Assembly: GCA_963693035.2 (NCBI GenBank)
Contig: CAXMMQ010000007.1
Coordinates: forward strand, 62,001-126,000
Length of the DNA: 64,000 nt
Direction of reading: 5' to 3'
From: Lichenicoccus sp963693035
Lineage (GTDB): Bacteria > Pseudomonadota > Alphaproteobacteria > Acetobacterales > Acetobacteraceae
A program made the position numbers and the translations under genes. Each line of letters begins with the position of its first letter. Position 1 is the first letter of the stretch. The notes beneath the pieces are model-generated. The model was not told the DNA's origin, did not search any database, and worked only from the letters and a program-made list of their open reading frames with translations. Of the stretch, positions 1 to 8,999 are shown in pieces.

Positions 1-451
1 TCATGTCGTAGGACGCCATGACCAGTTTGTCGGCTGCCTCATGACGCTCGGGCGACGCTACCAGATAGATGATCGTCAGGGCATCGTCGGAACGCATGAC
101 GGCGTTCGATAACGAGTACAGCGATGCGCCATCCACGAAGGAATTCTTTTCCAGCCTCGGCCGTCGACGCCACATCGCAGCAAAGCTGCAGCGGCTCCCG
201 TGTCGTGTGCACGGGCCTGCCGATGTACAGCGTTTCGCAATAATCGAGCTTGGCAGGTCCGACGCCTTCGTTCCTGGCGGTTATTCCGCTCGATCCGGTC
301 CTGCGGAAGTTCCTTTGCTCCTGCAGGGTCGGCGGTGGATCGGCTGGGACGAGTTCGCGCTCGGTGCGCCCGTGCTCGGTGGCGACATCAGGGAAATGCC
401 GGAGATGAAGACCGCCGAGAGTGCCAGAACCAGGTCGAGTGCCCGAACGCC
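1..451 (-). pseudogene. frame-broken hypothetical membrane-anchored protein, cut by the window edge
   Basis: Three consecutive minus-strand frames give pieces of what looks like one protein. A hydrophobic N-terminal segment (LDLVLALSAVFISGIS, near 395-445) is followed in another frame by a middle part containing ARNEGVGPAKLDYCETLYIG (roughly 165-390). A third frame gives a C-terminal part containing SLSNAVMRSDDALTIIYLVA (roughly 1-150), which runs off the window. Each piece reads like real protein while its frame does not continue, so at least two frameshifts are inferred. The general type is a small protein with one N-terminal membrane helix and a soluble domain of unknown function. I do not recognise a named family. 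Sequencing errors could also produce this picture. Confidence 0.45.
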
Positions 452-599
452 GGTGTGACGCGAATGCGCGTGGACACGGTCGGCGGAGTTGCGGGCGGGC
501 GGCTGCGACATTCGTCGGCTCTCTAGGACGGTCGGGAGGCGATGACGACATCACGGCGGCGGCCGGTTCGTTGATCGGTCGGCCAGATCAGGCAGTCGG

Positions 600-1523
600 T
601 CAGATCAGGCCCTTCTGCTTCAGGCTGACCCAGTTCTCGCCGCCGATCAGCATGTGGTCGTGTACGATGATCGCCAGCGGACCCGCCGCGCGCGACAACT
701 CCCGCGACAGCGCCGCCTCGGTGTCCAGCACGGATTTCGCGATCGCGCGCGACGGCACGATGCGCACCACCACCAGGGCGGTGGCATGCAGACCCAGAGC
801 ATGGCGCATGATCGCCCGCACGCGGTCCTCCTCGCCGGGCGGCGGCGCCTCCTCCACCGCCTCGTCGGCCAGCAGCCGGTTGCGGTTGTCCAGGAACAGC
901 ACGCGGAGCTGCCCCGGGATGGCGCCGGTCAGCGCGGTCTCGAAGTAGCTGTGCAGCCGCTCCCAGTTGTTCAGGATCGGATGATCGCGCGCCTCGGCCA
1001 GCGACAGGCGGTGCGCCGCCACCTCGGGCAGCCGCAGCAGGGTGGCGCATTCCGCGGTGAGGCCGCCCTGCCGCTGCAGCGCCTCGGGGGACGCCGAGAG
1101 CACGGCGGCCAGCGAGCCGAAGCTGTTGATCAGTGCCTTGGCCAGCGGCTTGGTGTCGCGCCGGGCGATGCCGAGGAACAGCAGCATCTCCAGCACCTCG
1201 TAGTCGGCCAGCGCCGTGCCGCCATGGGCCAGCAGGCGCTCGCGCATGCGGCGCCGGTGCCCTTGCGGACCGGTGCTGGCAAACGGGGCCTCCTGGTTGT
1301 GGCCGGACGGTGCCGGCAGGACCGGCCTCGCCACGAACACCGGAAACGGCCGGTCGAGCGCCGCCGGCGGCGGCTCAGCCACGCGTGTCGGGGGGCGCCG
1401 CGCCACAATCTCCCGCGGCGGCGGCACGGGTGGCTGGGCAGGAGCCAGGCGGTCCGGCGGCCCACCACGACGCAGCAGACCCGAGAGCGGAAAGCCGCCG
1501 GCTTCGGAGAACCCCCAGACCAT
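600..1523 (-). CDS. radC: RadC/JAB-domain protein with altered metal site
   Basis: The protein has 307 residues. The first 95 or so are low-complexity and proline/arginine-rich. The UPF0758 (RadC) helical domain follows (HRRRMRERLLAHGGTALADY, then EVLEMLLFLGIARRDTKPLA), and then the JAB-type domain (LRVLFLDNRNRLLADEAVEE, ending VHDHMLIGGENWVSL). In ordinary RadC proteins the JAMM zinc site is an HNHPSGDP-type motif after the strand ALVVV. Here that place reads ALVVVRIVPSRAIAKSVLD, so both metal-binding histidines are missing and only the C-terminal VHDH element remains. The fold is therefore recognised but catalysis is unlikely. It is divergent from uvrD with about 120 bp between them. The cellular role of RadC is unsettled even for normal members. 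Confidence 0.8.
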   Translation of the reverse strand: MVWGFSEAGGFPLSGLLRRGGPPDRLAPAQPPVPPPREIVARRPPTRVAEPPPAALDRPFPVFVARPVLPAPSGHNQEAPFASTGPQGHRRRMRERLLAHGGTALADYEVLEMLLFLGIARRDTKPLAKALINSFGSLAAVLSASPEALQRQGGLTAECATLLRLPEVAAHRLSLAEARDHPILNNWERLHSYFETALTGAIPGQLRVLFLDNRNRLLADEAVEEAPPPGEEDRVRAIMRHALGLHATALVVVRIVPSRAIAKSVLDTEAALSRELSRAAGPLAIIVHDHMLIGGENWVSLKQKGLI

Positions 1524-1643
1524 GCTGTCGCCTCCCCGATACCCCGACGGAGCCTATAACGTTTCGTTAGAGCAACCAACAGGATCTTGTCGGCGCGGCA
1601 CGCCCGATTGGCGTCATCCGGCTCCCGGTCTATATCCACCTGC

Positions 1644-3911
1644 GTGACAGACACCCTGCAGACTACGGATTCCCCTCCCGCCGAGGACTATCTCGAGCGC
1701 CTCAATCCCGAGCAGCGCGAGGCGGTCGAGACCCTGGACGGGCCGCTGCTGGTGCTGGCCGGGGCCGGCACCGGCAAGACCCGCGTGCTGACCACCCGCT
1801 TCGCACACATCCTGCTGTCGCGCCGCGCCTTTCCCGGCCAGGTGCTGGCCGTCACCTTCACCAACAAGGCCGCCCGCGAGATGCGCGAGCGGGTCGGGCA
1901 CCTGCTCGGCCGTCCCGCCGAGGGGCTCTGGCTCGGCACCTTCCACGCGCTGTGCGCCCGCATGCTGCGCCGGCATGCCGAGTATGTCGGGCTCACCTCG
2001 AGCTTCACCATCCTGGACACCGACGACCAGATCCGCCTGCTCAAGCAGGTGATGGAGGCCAACCGGATCGACAACAAGCGCTGGCCGCCGCAGGGGCTGA
2101 TGGGGGTGATCCAGCGCTGGAAGGATCGCGGCCTGTCGCCCGACCGCATCACCGCGGCCGAGGACAGCGAGTTCGCCGGCGGCAAGGCAAGGCTGGTCTA
2201 TGCCGACTACCAGGCCCGCCTCGCACGCCTCAACGCCTGCGATTTCGGCGACCTGATGCTGCATGTGACCGACATCCTGCGCACCCGGCCGGACGTGCTG
2301 GCGCAGTACCATCGCAGCTTCCGCTACATCCTGGTCGACGAGTACCAGGACACCAACACCGTGCAGTATCTCTGGCTGCGATTGTTGGCGCAGAAGGATC
2401 CCGCCCTCTACCCGGGCGGCGCCAACATCTGCTGCGTCGGCGACGATGACCAGTCGATCTATTCCTGGCGCGGCGCCGAGGTGGAGAACATCCTGCGCTT
2501 CGAAAAGGATTTCGCCGGGGCCCGCATCGTGCGCCTGGAGAGCAACTACCGCTCGACCGCGCCGATCCTGGCGGCGGCCTCCGCATTGATCGCGCATAAT
2601 GGCGGCCGGCTCGGCAAGACGCTGCGTCCGGGCCGCAACGACAGCTCCGGCGAGAAGCTGCTGGTCGCCTCGGTGTGGGACAGCGACGAGGAGGCCCGCA
2701 CCGTCGGCGAGCGCATGGAGCAACTGCACCGGGACCACCATCCGTTGTCCGAGATGGCGATCCTGGTGCGCGCCGGCTTCCAGACCCGCGCCTTCGAGGA
2801 GCGGCTGATCACGCTGGGGCTGCCGTATCGCGTCGTCGGCGGACTGCGCTTCTACGAGCGCGCCGAGATCCGCGACGCCATGGCGTACATGCGGGTGCTC
2901 AACCAGCCCGCCGACGACCTCGCCTTCGAGCGCATCGTCAACGTGCCGCGTCGCGGTGTCGGTGACGCGGCGCTGCAGGCGCTGCATATCGAGGCGCGCG
3001 ACGCGCAGGTGCCGCTGGCGATGGCGACGATGCGGCTGATCGAGCGCGGCACGCTCAAGGGTCGGGTGCGCGAGCAGCTCACCCTGCTGATGGCCGCCTT
3101 CGGCCGCGCCCGCGACATGCTGGCCCAGGCCCCTGGCACCGCGGCGCATGTCCGGGTGGTCGAGGCCCTGCTCGACGAGACCGGGTACACCGACATGTGG
3201 AAGCGCGACAAGTCGCCCGACGCGCCCGGCCGGCTCGACAACCTCAAGGAGCTGGTGCGCGCGCTGGCCGACTTCGAGAGCCTCGGCGGCTTCCTGGAGC
3301 ATGTCTCGCTGGTGATGGAGAACGAGGAGAACGCGGGCGCGGACCGTGTCAACCTGATGACCCTGCACGGCGCCAAGGGGCTGGAGTTCGACACCGTGTT
3401 CCTGCCCGGCTGGGAGGAGGGCGTGTTCCCGAGCCAGCGCACCCTGGACGAGGGCGGCAACAAGGGTCTGGAGGAGGAGCGCAGGCTTGCCTATGTCGGC
3501 ATCACCCGGGCCCGCAAGCGCGCGATCATCAGCCACGCCGCCAACCGGCGCATCTATGCCAACTGGCAGAGCTCGATCCCGAGCCGCTTCATCGACGAGC
3601 TGCCCGAGGAGCATGTCGAGCAGGCGGGCTCCGCGGCGCTGGCCCGCGAGCAGCTCCGGACGGCGCCCCCGGTGTTCGGCGGCCAGTTCCCGCTGACCGC
3701 CCGGCGCCCGCGCACGGTGGAAGCCTGGGAGGAGCCGCCGCGTCCGAAGCGGCAGGCCAGCATCGCGGTCGGCACCCGCGTGTTCCACCAGAAGTTCGGC
3801 TACGGCGTCGTACGCTCCGCCGATGACGACCGGCTCGAGATCGAGTTCGACCATTCCGGCCTGAAGCGGCTGCTCGACAGCTACGTCGAGCCGGCAGGCA
3901 CGGCGTCTTGA
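1644..3911 (+). CDS. uvrD: ATP-dependent DNA helicase of the UvrD/PcrA superfamily 1A
   Basis: This is a 3'-5' helicase for nucleotide excision and mismatch repair and for displacing RecA. Walker A is AGAGTGKTRVL, motif Ia is AVTFTNKAAREM, the DExx box is LVDEYQDTN, motif III is GDDDQSIYSWRGA, motif IV is LESNYRST, motif V is LMTLHGAKGLEFDTVFLPG and motif VI is ERRLAYVGITRARKRA. The C-terminal end has the usual Tudor-like tail (GTRVFHQKFGYGVV). I prefer the GTG at 1644, giving 755 residues; a TTG at 1587 in the same frame would add 19 unconserved residues. No strong Shine-Dalgarno sequence is seen at either. prmA follows after 10 bp. Confidence 0.93.
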   Translation: MTDTLQTTDSPPAEDYLERLNPEQREAVETLDGPLLVLAGAGTGKTRVLTTRFAHILLSRRAFPGQVLAVTFTNKAAREMRERVGHLLGRPAEGLWLGTFHALCARMLRRHAEYVGLTSSFTILDTDDQIRLLKQVMEANRIDNKRWPPQGLMGVIQRWKDRGLSPDRITAAEDSEFAGGKARLVYADYQARLARLNACDFGDLMLHVTDILRTRPDVLAQYHRSFRYILVDEYQDTNTVQYLWLRLLAQKDPALYPGGANICCVGDDDQSIYSWRGAEVENILRFEKDFAGARIVRLESNYRSTAPILAAASALIAHNGGRLGKTLRPGRNDSSGEKLLVASVWDSDEEARTVGERMEQLHRDHHPLSEMAILVRAGFQTRAFEERLITLGLPYRVVGGLRFYERAEIRDAMAYMRVLNQPADDLAFERIVNVPRRGVGDAALQALHIEARDAQVPLAMATMRLIERGTLKGRVREQLTLLMAAFGRARDMLAQAPGTAAHVRVVEALLDETGYTDMWKRDKSPDAPGRLDNLKELVRALADFESLGGFLEHVSLVMENEENAGADRVNLMTLHGAKGLEFDTVFLPGWEEGVFPSQRTLDEGGNKGLEEERRLAYVGITRARKRAIISHAANRRIYANWQSSIPSRFIDELPEEHVEQAGSAALAREQLRTAPPVFGGQFPLTARRPRTVEAWEEPPRPKRQASIAVGTRVFHQKFGYGVVRSADDDRLEIEFDHSGLKRLLDSYVEPAGTAS

Positions 3912-3921
3912 GCGAGCCGAG

Positions 3922-4821
3922 TTGAGCAGCCGGCGTCGGCACGCCATAGCGCTCGAGACGGTTCATGTGACGGTGCCCGAGGCCGGGGTCGAAGCCTACG
4001 AGGCGGCGCTGGCCAGCGTCTGCGGCACCGTCGGCATCTTCGAGGCCGACGACAGCCAGACCGTCTGGCGCATCGAGGGCGTCAAGGACGAGGGGGCCGA
4101 CGAGCCGGCCTTGGCCACCGCCCTCGCCCTCGCGCGCGCCGCCACCGGGATTGACGCTGTCCTTGGCCGGGAACCGACCGAGGCGGAAGGCTGGCTTGCC
4201 CGCACCTATTCCTCGTTTCCCGAACAGCGGGTCGGACGGCGCTTCGTCGTTCGCGGGACCCATCTGGGTCCCGCGAGTCCCGGGTCCCGCCTCACCCTCA
4301 GACTGGATGCCGGTATCGCCTTCGGCTCCGGCGAGCACGGCTCGACGCGCGGCTGCCTGCGCGCCCTTGAGGCGGTGGCGCATCGCCGCCCCGCTCGCAT
4401 CCTCGATCTCGGCGCCGGCTCCGGCATCCTGGCGATGGCCGCCGCCGCCCTGCTGCACCGCCGGGTGCTGGCGGTCGACATCGAGCCCTGGTCGGTCCGC
4501 GTCGCGGCCCAGAACGCCGCCATGAACCGGCTGCACCGGCTGGTCTCCTGCCGGCTCGGCAATGGCTGGCGGACACCGGCGATCCGCGCCGCGGCGCCCT
4601 ACGACCTGGTGTTCGCCAACATCCTGGCGCGCCCGCTCTGCCGCATGGCGCGGTCGCTGGCCTCGGGCCTGGCGCCGGGCGGCACCGCGATCCTGGCCGG
4701 GCTGCTCGGCACCCAGGTGCGCATGGTGCTGGCGGCGCATCGACGGCAGGGGATGGTTCTGGAGCGTGTCCTGCGCGAGGGCGACTGGGCCACCCTCATT
4801 CTCAGGCGTGGTGCGGCATGA
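3922..4821 (+). CDS. prmA: ribosomal protein L11 methyltransferase
   Basis: This S-adenosylmethionine-dependent enzyme trimethylates ribosomal protein L11 in the cytoplasm. The N-terminal 110 residues correspond to the L11-recognition domain. The Rossmann methyltransferase core follows: a substrate/cofactor loop AFGSGEHGSTRGCLRAL (PrmA families have GTGxHxTT here), motif I LDLGAGSGILAMAAA, an acidic residue at AVDIEP, and the catalytic NILARPL motif typical of PrmA. The start is a TTG at 3922; GTG codons slightly downstream are alternatives. Its stop overlaps the ATG of the next gene by 4 bp (ATGA), so this gene is probably co-translated with the acetyltransferase and aminopeptidase behind it. 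Confidence 0.9.
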   Translation: MSSRRRHAIALETVHVTVPEAGVEAYEAALASVCGTVGIFEADDSQTVWRIEGVKDEGADEPALATALALARAATGIDAVLGREPTEAEGWLARTYSSFPEQRVGRRFVVRGTHLGPASPGSRLTLRLDAGIAFGSGEHGSTRGCLRALEAVAHRRPARILDLGAGSGILAMAAAALLHRRVLAVDIEPWSVRVAAQNAAMNRLHRLVSCRLGNGWRTPAIRAAAPYDLVFANILARPLCRMARSLASGLAPGGTAILAGLLGTQVRMVLAAHRRQGMVLERVLREGDWATLILRRGAA

Positions 4822-5333
4822 CCATCCGTGCCGCCACCGAGCAGGACCTGCCGGCGATTTTGGAGATCACCAACGACGCGATCATGAACAGCACCGCGCT
4901 GTGGAGCCTCACCCCGGTCGATCTCGCGGCGCGCCTTGCCTGGATGCGCGAGCGCGTCGGCGACGGGTTTCCGGTGCTGGTCGCCGAGCATGACGGCCGC
5001 GTCGCCGGTTACGCCTCCTACGGCCGGTTCCGCCCGCACGAGGGCTACCTGCACACCGTCGAGCATTCGCTGTACGTGCATCCGGCGGCACGCGGCCAGC
5101 GCATCGGCACTGCCTTGCTCGACGCCCTGCTGGCGGACGCGACCGCGAGCGGCAGGCATGTCATGATCGGCGGCATCGAGGCCACCAACCGGGTCTCGAT
5201 CGCCCTGCACGAGCGTGCCGGCTTCACCCCGGCCGCCGTGCTGCACCAGGTCGGGCACAAGTTCGGCCGCTGGCTCGACCTGCTGTTCGTGCAGAAGCTG
5301 ATCCCTTCCGTGCCTGAAGAGGCCCCTCGATGA
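4818..5333 (+). CDS. GNAT N-acetyltransferase, phosphinothricin acetyltransferase-like
   Basis: The 171 residues match the Pat/Bar-type GNAT fold from end to end. The N-terminal strand is IRAATEQDLPAILEITNDAI. Motif A, which binds acetyl-CoA pyrophosphate, is VHPAARGQRIGTALLDAL, and the C-terminal part is IEATNRVSIALHERAGFTP then GRWLDLLFVQK. Such enzymes acetylate amino groups of phosphinothricin, methionine sulfone/sulfoximine or related amino acids; the real substrate is not set by the sequence. It overlaps both neighbours by 4 bp (ATGA at each junction), so it sits within a prmA-GNAT-aminopeptidase transcript. Confidence 0.85.
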   Translation: MTIRAATEQDLPAILEITNDAIMNSTALWSLTPVDLAARLAWMRERVGDGFPVLVAEHDGRVAGYASYGRFRPHEGYLHTVEHSLYVHPAARGQRIGTALLDALLADATASGRHVMIGGIEATNRVSIALHERAGFTPAAVLHQVGHKFGRWLDLLFVQKLIPSVPEEAPR

Positions 5334-7114
5334 CCCATGACCATGCCGGCCGCCTGCAGGCACTGCGCGCAGCACTCGATGCCGCCGGCCTCGACGGCTT
5401 CATCCTGCCGCGCGGCGACGAGCATCTCGGCGAGTATGTCGCGGCCGGATCCGAGCGGCTCGCGTGGCTGACCGGCTTCACCGGCAGCGCCGGCCTCGCC
5501 ATCGTGCTGCGCGACCAGGCGGCGGTGTTCTCCGACGGCCGCTACACGCTGCAGCTCGCCGAGCAGACCGACGCCAGCCTGTGGAGCCGGCAGCACCTGG
5601 TCGAGCAGCCGCCGGAGACCTGGCTGCCCGACCATGCGAGCGGCCTGTCGCGCATCGGCTACGACCCGTGGCTGATGAGCCCCGACGCGCTCGCGCGCTA
5701 CCAGTCGAGGCTCAAGGCGAGCGGGATCACCCTGGTGCCGGTGCAGCCGAACCCGGTCGATGCTGTCTGGACCGACCGGCCGCCGCCGCCGCTGGAGCCG
5801 GCAAGGCCGCAGGCGCTGGAGGTTTCCGGCCGCGACAGCGCCGACAAGCGGCACGAGATCGCAGGCGTGCTGCGCGCCGCGGGCGAGCAGGCGGTGGTGC
5901 TGACCGATCCGGCCTCGATCGCCTGGCTGCTCAACATGCGCGGCGCTGACGTGCCCTTCACGCCGCTGGCGCTGGGCTTCGCCATCCTGCGCCACGACGA
6001 GAGCGTCGTGCTGTTCATGTATCCGGCCAAGCTCGATGCCGGCATGCGGCGGTGGCTCGGCAATGCGGTGCAGCTCGAGCCGCCGGACGCCTTGCCGGGC
6101 GCGCTTGCGTCGCTTGCCGGCCAGACCGTGCGTCTCGATGCCGGCGGCAGTGCGGTCTGGTTCGCCCAGCAGCTTCGCGCCGCCGGTGCGACGCTGAGTG
6201 CCGCTCCCGATCCGGTCCTGCTGGCGAAGTCGTGCAAGAACGTTGTCGAGCAGGCCGGCGCCCGGAGTGCGCATCATCGCGACGGCGTGGCACTCTGCGG
6301 CTTCCTGCACTGGCTCGATGCGAACGGTGTCGGCCTCACCGAGATGGCGCTGGCCGCGCGGCTGGACGCCTTCCGTGCGGCGTCCCCGCTGTATCGTGGC
6401 GAGAGCTTCCCCGCGATCTCCGGATCGGGGCCGAACGGCGCCATCATCCACTACCGGGTGACGCCGGACACCGATCGCACCCTGCAGGCCGGCGAGGTCT
6501 ACCTGATCGACAGCGGCGCGCAGTATCCCGACGGCACCACGGACGTCACCCGCACCATCTGGAGCGGCCCGGATCCGGCACCGGCTTCGGTGCAGGACCC
6601 GTTCACCCGTGTGCTGCGCGGGCACATCGCGGTCGCCGCCACACGGTTTCCGCGCGGCGCACCGGGTGCCAGGCTCGACAGCCTGGCCCGCGCGCCGCTC
6701 TGGGAGGCCGGGCTCGACTACGACCACGGCACCGGGCACGGCATCGGCAGCTACCTCTCGGTGCACGAGGGACCCTGCAGCATCCATCCGCGCAACCAGG
6801 GCGTGCCGCTGGAGCCCGGCATGATATTGTCCGACGAGCCGGGCTACTACCGCACCGGTGCCTACGGCATCAGGCTGGAGAACCTGCTGCTGGTCCGCGA
6901 GGCGGCGACGCTTGCCGATGCGGAGCGTCCGTTCCTGGAATTCGAGACCCTGACGCTGGCGCCGTTCGACCGCCGGTTGATCGACACCGCCTCGCTGCAC
7001 GAACCCGAGCGCCGCTGGATCGACCGCTACCACGCCCGCGTCCTGTCGGAGATCGGACCCTTGCTCGACGCGGACGCACGCGACTGGCTGCAGGCCGCCT
7101 GCGCGCCGCTTTGA
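5330..7114 (+). CDS. pepP: M24B family aminopeptidase P (Xaa-Pro aminopeptidase)
   Basis: This cytoplasmic metalloenzyme removes the first residue from peptides with proline in second position. At 594 residues it belongs to the long, eukaryote-APP1-like class with two creatinase-type N-terminal domains (about 1-290) before the pita-bread catalytic domain. Dimetal ligands are visible: the first Asp in YLIDSGAQYPDGTTD, the second Asp in TTDVTRT, His in TGHGIGSYLSVHEGP, Glu in SDEPGYYRTGAYGIRLE and Glu in the same segment. The C-terminal domain closes with RDWLQAACAPL. It overlaps the upstream gene by ATGA, and isocitrate dehydrogenase follows 19 bp downstream. Confidence 0.92.
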   Translation: MTHDHAGRLQALRAALDAAGLDGFILPRGDEHLGEYVAAGSERLAWLTGFTGSAGLAIVLRDQAAVFSDGRYTLQLAEQTDASLWSRQHLVEQPPETWLPDHASGLSRIGYDPWLMSPDALARYQSRLKASGITLVPVQPNPVDAVWTDRPPPPLEPARPQALEVSGRDSADKRHEIAGVLRAAGEQAVVLTDPASIAWLLNMRGADVPFTPLALGFAILRHDESVVLFMYPAKLDAGMRRWLGNAVQLEPPDALPGALASLAGQTVRLDAGGSAVWFAQQLRAAGATLSAAPDPVLLAKSCKNVVEQAGARSAHHRDGVALCGFLHWLDANGVGLTEMALAARLDAFRAASPLYRGESFPAISGSGPNGAIIHYRVTPDTDRTLQAGEVYLIDSGAQYPDGTTDVTRTIWSGPDPAPASVQDPFTRVLRGHIAVAATRFPRGAPGARLDSLARAPLWEAGLDYDHGTGHGIGSYLSVHEGPCSIHPRNQGVPLEPGMILSDEPGYYRTGAYGIRLENLLLVREAATLADAERPFLEFETLTLAPFDRRLIDTASLHEPERRWIDRYHARVLSEIGPLLDADARDWLQAACAPL

Positions 7115-7133
7115 CCGAAAAGGAACCCTGCAC

Positions 7134-8183
7134 ATGAGCCACGCTTCCGGCACCACCAGCAATGGGGAAAAGATCCCCGCAACCCTCATCCCGGGCGACG
7201 GCATCGGTCCGGAGATCGTCGAGGCCACCGTCGAGGTGCTGGATGCACTCGGCGCCCCGTTCGAGTGGGACCGGCAGCTCGCCGGCATGGCCGCGGTCGC
7301 CGACAACGGCGATCCGCTGCCGCTGCGCACGCTCGAGAGCATCCGGCGCACCGGCCTTGCGCTGAAGGGGCCGCTGACGACGCCGGTCGGCGGCGGCTTC
7401 AAGTCGATCAACGTGACGCTGCGGCAGGAATTCGAGCTGTACGCCAATCTGCGCCCGGCGCGCACGCTGATCCACGGCCAGCGCTACGACAATATCGACA
7501 TCGTGCTGATACGCGAGAACCTCGAAGGCTTCTACGCGGCGATGGAGCACTACCTGCCGATCGGGCACGACCCGAAGGCGATCGCGATCTCGTCCGGCTT
7601 CAACACGCGCGCGGAATGCCAGCGCATCGTGCGCTACGCCTTCGACTATGCGGTCAGGAACGGCCGCAAGAAGGTGACCCTGGTGCACAAGGCGAACATC
7701 CTGAAGGCGCTGACCGGCATCTTCCTCGAGTCGGGCTACGAAATTGCGAGGGAATACGAGGGCCGCGTCGAGGTCGACGACCGCATCGTCGATGCCTGCG
7801 CGATGCAACTCGTGCTCGATCCCTGGCAGTACGACGTGATCGTCACCACCAACCTGTTCGGCGACATCCTGTCGGACCTGATCGCCGGCCTCGTCGGCGG
7901 CCTGGGCATGGCGCCGGGCGCCAATATCGGCAACGACGCCGCGATCTTCGAGGCGGTGCATGGCTCGGCGCCCGACATCGCCGGCAAGGGCATCGCCAAT
8001 CCGCTCGCCCTGCTGCTGGCATCCGAGATCATGCTTGCGCATGTCGGCCGCAAGGATCTCGCCGACCGGCTCGAGACCGCCATCAACGACACCGTGCTGA
8101 CCAAGGGGATACGCACGCGCGACCTCGGCGGCACCGCCGACACGCGCATGTTGACCGACGCCCTCAAGCAGCGGCTCGCCTGA
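7134..8183 (+). CDS. icd: NAD-type isocitrate dehydrogenase (isocitrate/isopropylmalate dehydrogenase family)
   Basis: The 349-residue beta-decarboxylating dehydrogenase starts with the family signature IPATLIPGDGIGPEIVEA. Substrate-binding arginines lie in LRQEFELYANLRPARTL, the RENLEGFY segment gives the catalytic Tyr, and VTTNLFGDILSDLIAGLVGG holds metal-binding Asp residues. The cofactor loop is EAVHGSAPDIAGKGIANP, with no NADP-type Lys/Tyr pair of E. coli Icd, and the length fits the short NAD-dependent enzymes. It would convert isocitrate to 2-oxoglutarate in the citric acid cycle. An AAAAGGAA Shine-Dalgarno sequence precedes the ATG. Homoisocitrate or isopropylmalate dehydrogenase is possible but the EGFYAAMEHY pattern favours isocitrate. 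Confidence 0.85.
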   Translation: MSHASGTTSNGEKIPATLIPGDGIGPEIVEATVEVLDALGAPFEWDRQLAGMAAVADNGDPLPLRTLESIRRTGLALKGPLTTPVGGGFKSINVTLRQEFELYANLRPARTLIHGQRYDNIDIVLIRENLEGFYAAMEHYLPIGHDPKAIAISSGFNTRAECQRIVRYAFDYAVRNGRKKVTLVHKANILKALTGIFLESGYEIAREYEGRVEVDDRIVDACAMQLVLDPWQYDVIVTTNLFGDILSDLIAGLVGGLGMAPGANIGNDAAIFEAVHGSAPDIAGKGIANPLALLLASEIMLAHVGRKDLADRLETAINDTVLTKGIRTRDLGGTADTRMLTDALKQRLA

Positions 8184-8203
8184 CGCGTTCATGCCCTGGT
8201 CAT

Positions 8204-8229
8204 CAATTTCGGACATCATGCCGAAATTG
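8204..8229. repeat. perfect 9-bp inverted repeat between icd and the EAL gene
   Basis: Arms CAATTTCGG (8204-8212) and CCGAAATTG (8221-8229) are perfectly complementary around an 8-bp spacer. No T-tract follows, so it is a poor intrinsic terminator. It lies 20 bp upstream of the EAL start, so an operator or an attenuator-like hairpin is equally possible. Confidence 0.5.
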
Positions 8230-8248
8230 GGACAGGGATGGTGGAACA

Positions 8249-8989
8249 GTGTCAGCGAGACTCTGCGGTGATCCGCGCGAGAGACGTCGGACGGGATTGC
8301 GTCGCAGCGTCGAGGAGCCGGGCTGCCGGGAGCGGCTGAGGCTGCGCGACCGCCGCATCACCGCCCTCGACGCGCCGGCCGGACGCTTGTCCCAGGCCAC
8401 TATCGGTCCTCGCCAGGCCTGGAGCGTGCGCAGCCTTGCCCGTGAACGCGCGGCCCTGCTGCACGCGGTCGGGATCGCGCAGCGATGGCCGGGTGCGGCG
8501 AGCCTCGATGTGTCCCTCAGGATCAGCGACGGCCTGTCCGGCAGCGGCCTGCTGAACCACACCCTGGCAGCCGTGCTCTCGGAAACCGGGTTTCCGGCCG
8601 AGCGCCTGCAGCTCGAATTCTCCGAGACCGCGCTGCACGGCGACGACCCGGACCTGCTGTTCACCCTCGCGACACTGCGTGATCTCGGCGTCGTGCCGAT
8701 CATGGGCGGATTCGGCGGCGGCATCTCCAGCCTGTCGCTGCTGCGCCGTCGCAGCCTCGCCGGCCTGCTCGGCGCGGTGAAGCTGGACGCGACGCTGGTG
8801 CGCGACAGCAGCGAACGCGATGCGGATTTCCTGCGCGGGCTGGTCTGTGCGTCGCATGCGCTCGGGCTGCTGGTGGTGGCCGACGGCATCGACAGCATCG
8901 GACAAATCGACCTCCTGGTGGCAGCCGGATGCGACGAGGGTCTGGGTGCGGTGTCAGGCTTCCTGGCGGCCCTGGACGATCTTCGGTAG
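8249..8989 (+). CDS. EAL-domain protein, probably catalytically inactive
   Basis: About 246 residues from the GTG at 8249. The EAL phosphodiesterase fold is readable: LQLEFSETAL (place of the ExLxE metal Glu), VKLDATLVRD (place of KIDxxFV) and VVADGIDSIGQIDLLVAAGC (place of AEGVE..Q...L...GC). The loop that is DDFGTG in active enzymes is GGFGGG here, so the metal Asp pair is gone. The EGVE Glu is Asp, and the final QGY is EGLGA. This pattern predicts a protein that may still bind c-di-GMP or a partner but does not hydrolyse it. The N-terminal 60 residues are arginine-rich with no domain seen. An ATG at 8238 is in another frame and does not fit. Confidence 0.7.
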   Translation: MSARLCGDPRERRRTGLRRSVEEPGCRERLRLRDRRITALDAPAGRLSQATIGPRQAWSVRSLARERAALLHAVGIAQRWPGAASLDVSLRISDGLSGSGLLNHTLAAVLSETGFPAERLQLEFSETALHGDDPDLLFTLATLRDLGVVPIMGGFGGGISSLSLLRRRSLAGLLGAVKLDATLVRDSSERDADFLRGLVCASHALGLLVVADGIDSIGQIDLLVAAGCDEGLGAVSGFLAALDDLR

Positions 8990-8999
8990 CGCGGCCCGG

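Noticed and set aside
1614..3947. A 777-codon open frame on the minus strand opposite uvrD
   Set aside because: It is a GC-rich antisense reading without any family similarity, while the plus frame carries all helicase motifs.
7265..8248. The long upstream extension of the EAL frame through isocitrate dehydrogenase
   Set aside because: This part is out-of-frame icd sequence. The EAL gene is better started at the GTG at 8249.
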